The notes under the pieces were generated by a model. The model did not search any database, was not told the origin of the DNA, and worked only from the letters and a program-made list of their open reading frames with translations. A program made the position numbers and the translations under genes. A stretch of 6,895 bases of DNA, from positions 1 through 6,895 of the forward strand of contig QMNH01000052.1 of NCBI GenBank assembly GCA_003647675.1, in the 5' to 3' direction. This document shows positions 6,736 to 6,895 of the stretch, piece after piece; position 1 is the stretch's first letter; each line of letters starts with the position of its first letter. This DNA comes from Candidatus Falkowiibacteriota bacterium (GTDB lineage Bacteria > Patescibacteriota > Patescibacteriia > Patescibacteriales > UBA12075).

Positions 6736-6891
6736 TGTGTAAAAACTGGTGCGAAGTTAAAAATTTAATATTTTTGCAGATTTTTTATAAAATTTTTTGA
6801 AGTGATATAGTAATATCAGTGAAAACAATTTTATAAAAAATATGTGAAAATATTAATTTTTAAGCCGTTGCTAGTTTTTACACACTAACTA
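6730..6891. mobile_element. MITE-like fold-back element with 19-bp terminal inverted repeats
   Basis: The ends are exact 19-base inverted copies (TAGTTAGTGTGTAAAAACT at 6730-6748 and its complement at 6873-6891). Inside them the arms remain largely complementary: 6758-6775 matches 6847-6863 with one inserted base, 6783-6795 matches 6828-6840 exactly, and TGATAT/ATATCA (6804-6809 and 6814-6819) closes the centre. The whole 162 bp can fold into one long hairpin. No reading frame is present. Size, end symmetry and lack of coding capacity fit a miniature inverted-repeat transposable element. A clear target-site duplication is not visible, and the right flank is cut off after four bases. A large structured intergenic repeat of another kind is possible. 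Confidence 0.55.
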
Positions 6892-6895
6892 TTTA

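Noticed and set aside
6715..6895. Repeats at the right edge considered as a CRISPR array
   Set aside because: The repeats are inverted, not direct, and occur only twice without regular spacers.

Overview
The window looks like part of a Patescibacteria (Candidate Phyla Radiation) genome, most likely Parcubacteria-like. The reasons are its AT-rich composition, a SecA with lineage-style insertions, a SecD that carries peptidyl-prolyl isomerase (parvulin) insertions, and a neighbour from a divergent MYG1/DHH-like family. The assignment rests on remembered sequence style, not on a search. All three protein genes lie on the minus strand, so transcription runs from right to left.

From right to left: positions 6501-6895 are non-coding. 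They hold a 162-bp fold-back element with exact 19-bp inverted ends (6730-6891), a perfect loopless 52-bp palindrome (6646-6697), and a near-consensus sigma70-type promoter (6594-6622). Next comes a 418-residue protein of unproven function (5244-6500) with a good Shine-Dalgarno sequence. Its N-terminal half resembles MYG1/DHH phosphoesterases and its C-terminus has a cysteine cluster. A strong intrinsic terminator (5181-5222) closes that gene. The secA promoter (5151-5179) begins immediately after the terminator's T-run.

secA (2224-5106) is complete and encodes the ATPase motor of the general secretion pathway. A 190-bp spacer follows, containing a possible secD promoter and a GC-rich nested hairpin (2037-2084) that ends three bases before the secD start. 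secD (2033 to the left edge) is missing only its last residues. It encodes the membrane subunit that helps SecA and SecYEG complete protein export, and secF would be expected next, outside the window. The two sec genes therefore form one functional unit: SecA drives preproteins through SecYEG, and SecD (with SecF) pulls on or releases them on the outer face, where the inserted parvulin domains would meet emerging substrates.

The observations most worth following up are the double parvulin insertion in SecD, the structured leaders directly in front of secA and secD (neither of which has a clear Shine-Dalgarno sequence), the MYG1-like protein, and the two inverted-repeat elements at the right edge.
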